Below are positions 5,156 to 5,246 of a stretch of DNA of 5,246 nt, in pieces. Each line of letters begins with the position of its first letter. The first letter of the stretch is position 1. Source of the stretch: Eubacteriales bacterium (lineage in GTDB: Bacteria > Bacillota > Clostridia > Peptostreptococcales > Anaerovoracaceae). The stretch lies in contig JAQVOT010000096.1 of the NCBI GenBank assembly GCA_028702415.1, forward strand, positions 1 to 5,246, given 5' to 3'. The position numbers and the translations under genes were made by a program. The notes below the pieces were generated by a model. That model did not search any database and was not told where the DNA came from. It saw nothing but the letters and a program-made list of their open reading frames with translations.

Positions 5156-5191
5156 AAATAACACATCAGAACTAAATTTTAAATATTACAC

Positions 5192-5246
5192 ACATATATA
5201 TACCCCATATTACCGTATCAGCCAAAACGGGGATAATTGTATATGT
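5192..5246. other. AT-rich tail with an imperfect dyad reaching the window edge
   Basis: After the last stop codon the final 91 bases contain no gene and no canonical terminator. An imperfect inverted repeat can be seen: ACATATA (5192-5198) with TATATGT (5240-5246), and TACCCC (5201-5206) with GGGGATA (5229-5235). A smaller CCGT/ACGG pair (5213-5216, 5227-5230) could compete. The outer arm ends exactly at the window edge, so it may continue. It may be a regulatory dyad before the next gene or part of the transcript end; it cannot be resolved here. Confidence 0.35.

Larger units (their letters stand above)
1..5246. mobile_element. Part of an integrative element (satellite- or P4-like island)
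   Basis: The gene set in order is tyrosine integrase, unknown basic protein, AlpA-like regulator, PrimPol/DUF3987 primase-helicase, unknown small protein, all on one strand. Integrase with AlpA and a primase-helicase is the known core of P4-like satellites and related genomic islands. The integrase reads inward, so the attachment site next to it is expected upstream of position 1; no tRNA gene or attachment repeat can be identified inside the window. Neither end is visible, so the limits given are only those of the window. No capsid, tail, terminase or conjugation gene is present here. Whether the element packages, conjugates or only integrates cannot be told from this part. Confidence 0.8.

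Overview
The window looks like the left part of an integrative mobile element (a phage-satellite-like or P4-like genomic island) in a Gram-negative bacterium, probably a proteobacterium in the broad sense. Three gene families support this: a P4-type tyrosine integrase cut by the left window edge, an AlpA-type regulator, and a PrimPol/DUF3987 primase-helicase. I lean towards Desulfobacterota because of the style of the DUF3987 protein, but that is inference from memory and the host cannot be fixed from sequence alone. All supported genes lie on the + strand. No structural phage, conjugation, toxin or defence cargo gene is visible here.

Layout: (1) 2-1081, integrase, N-terminus missing, with a complete catalytic set. 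(2) 1082-1175, a short, strongly structured spacer; it ends in a hairpin that presents the Shine-Dalgarno of the next gene in its loop. (3) 1176-1769, an unrecognised basic, lysine-rich protein with a possible helix-turn-helix. (4) 1770-1954, the densest regulatory stretch: a nested GTCACG palindrome, an AT-rich tract, a textbook intrinsic terminator, a TGTCA/TGACA dyad, and a hairpin that buries the next ribosome binding site. (5) 1955-2164, AlpA-like regulator, followed after 2 bp by (6) 2167-4602, an 811-residue primase-polymerase/helicase. (7) 4603-4669, a spacer with a TTGTCAC repeat. (8) 4670-5155, a small protein of unknown function whose reading frame contains a long palindrome and an inverted copy of the spacer repeat. 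(9) 5156-5246, an AT-rich tail without a gene, containing an imperfect dyad that reaches the window edge.

Working model (inference): integrase plus the 1176 gene form an integration module closed by the terminator at 1853-1877. AlpA-like regulator, primase-helicase and the 4670 gene form a replication module read from its own promoter. Repeats sharing a TGTCA(C) core occur just before the replication module, just after the primase gene and inside the last gene. They are good candidates for operator sites or replication-origin iterons recognised by a protein of the element. The most useful leads are this dispersed repeat family, the palindrome-centred region at 4628-4871 as a possible origin, and the two structured ribosome binding sites.
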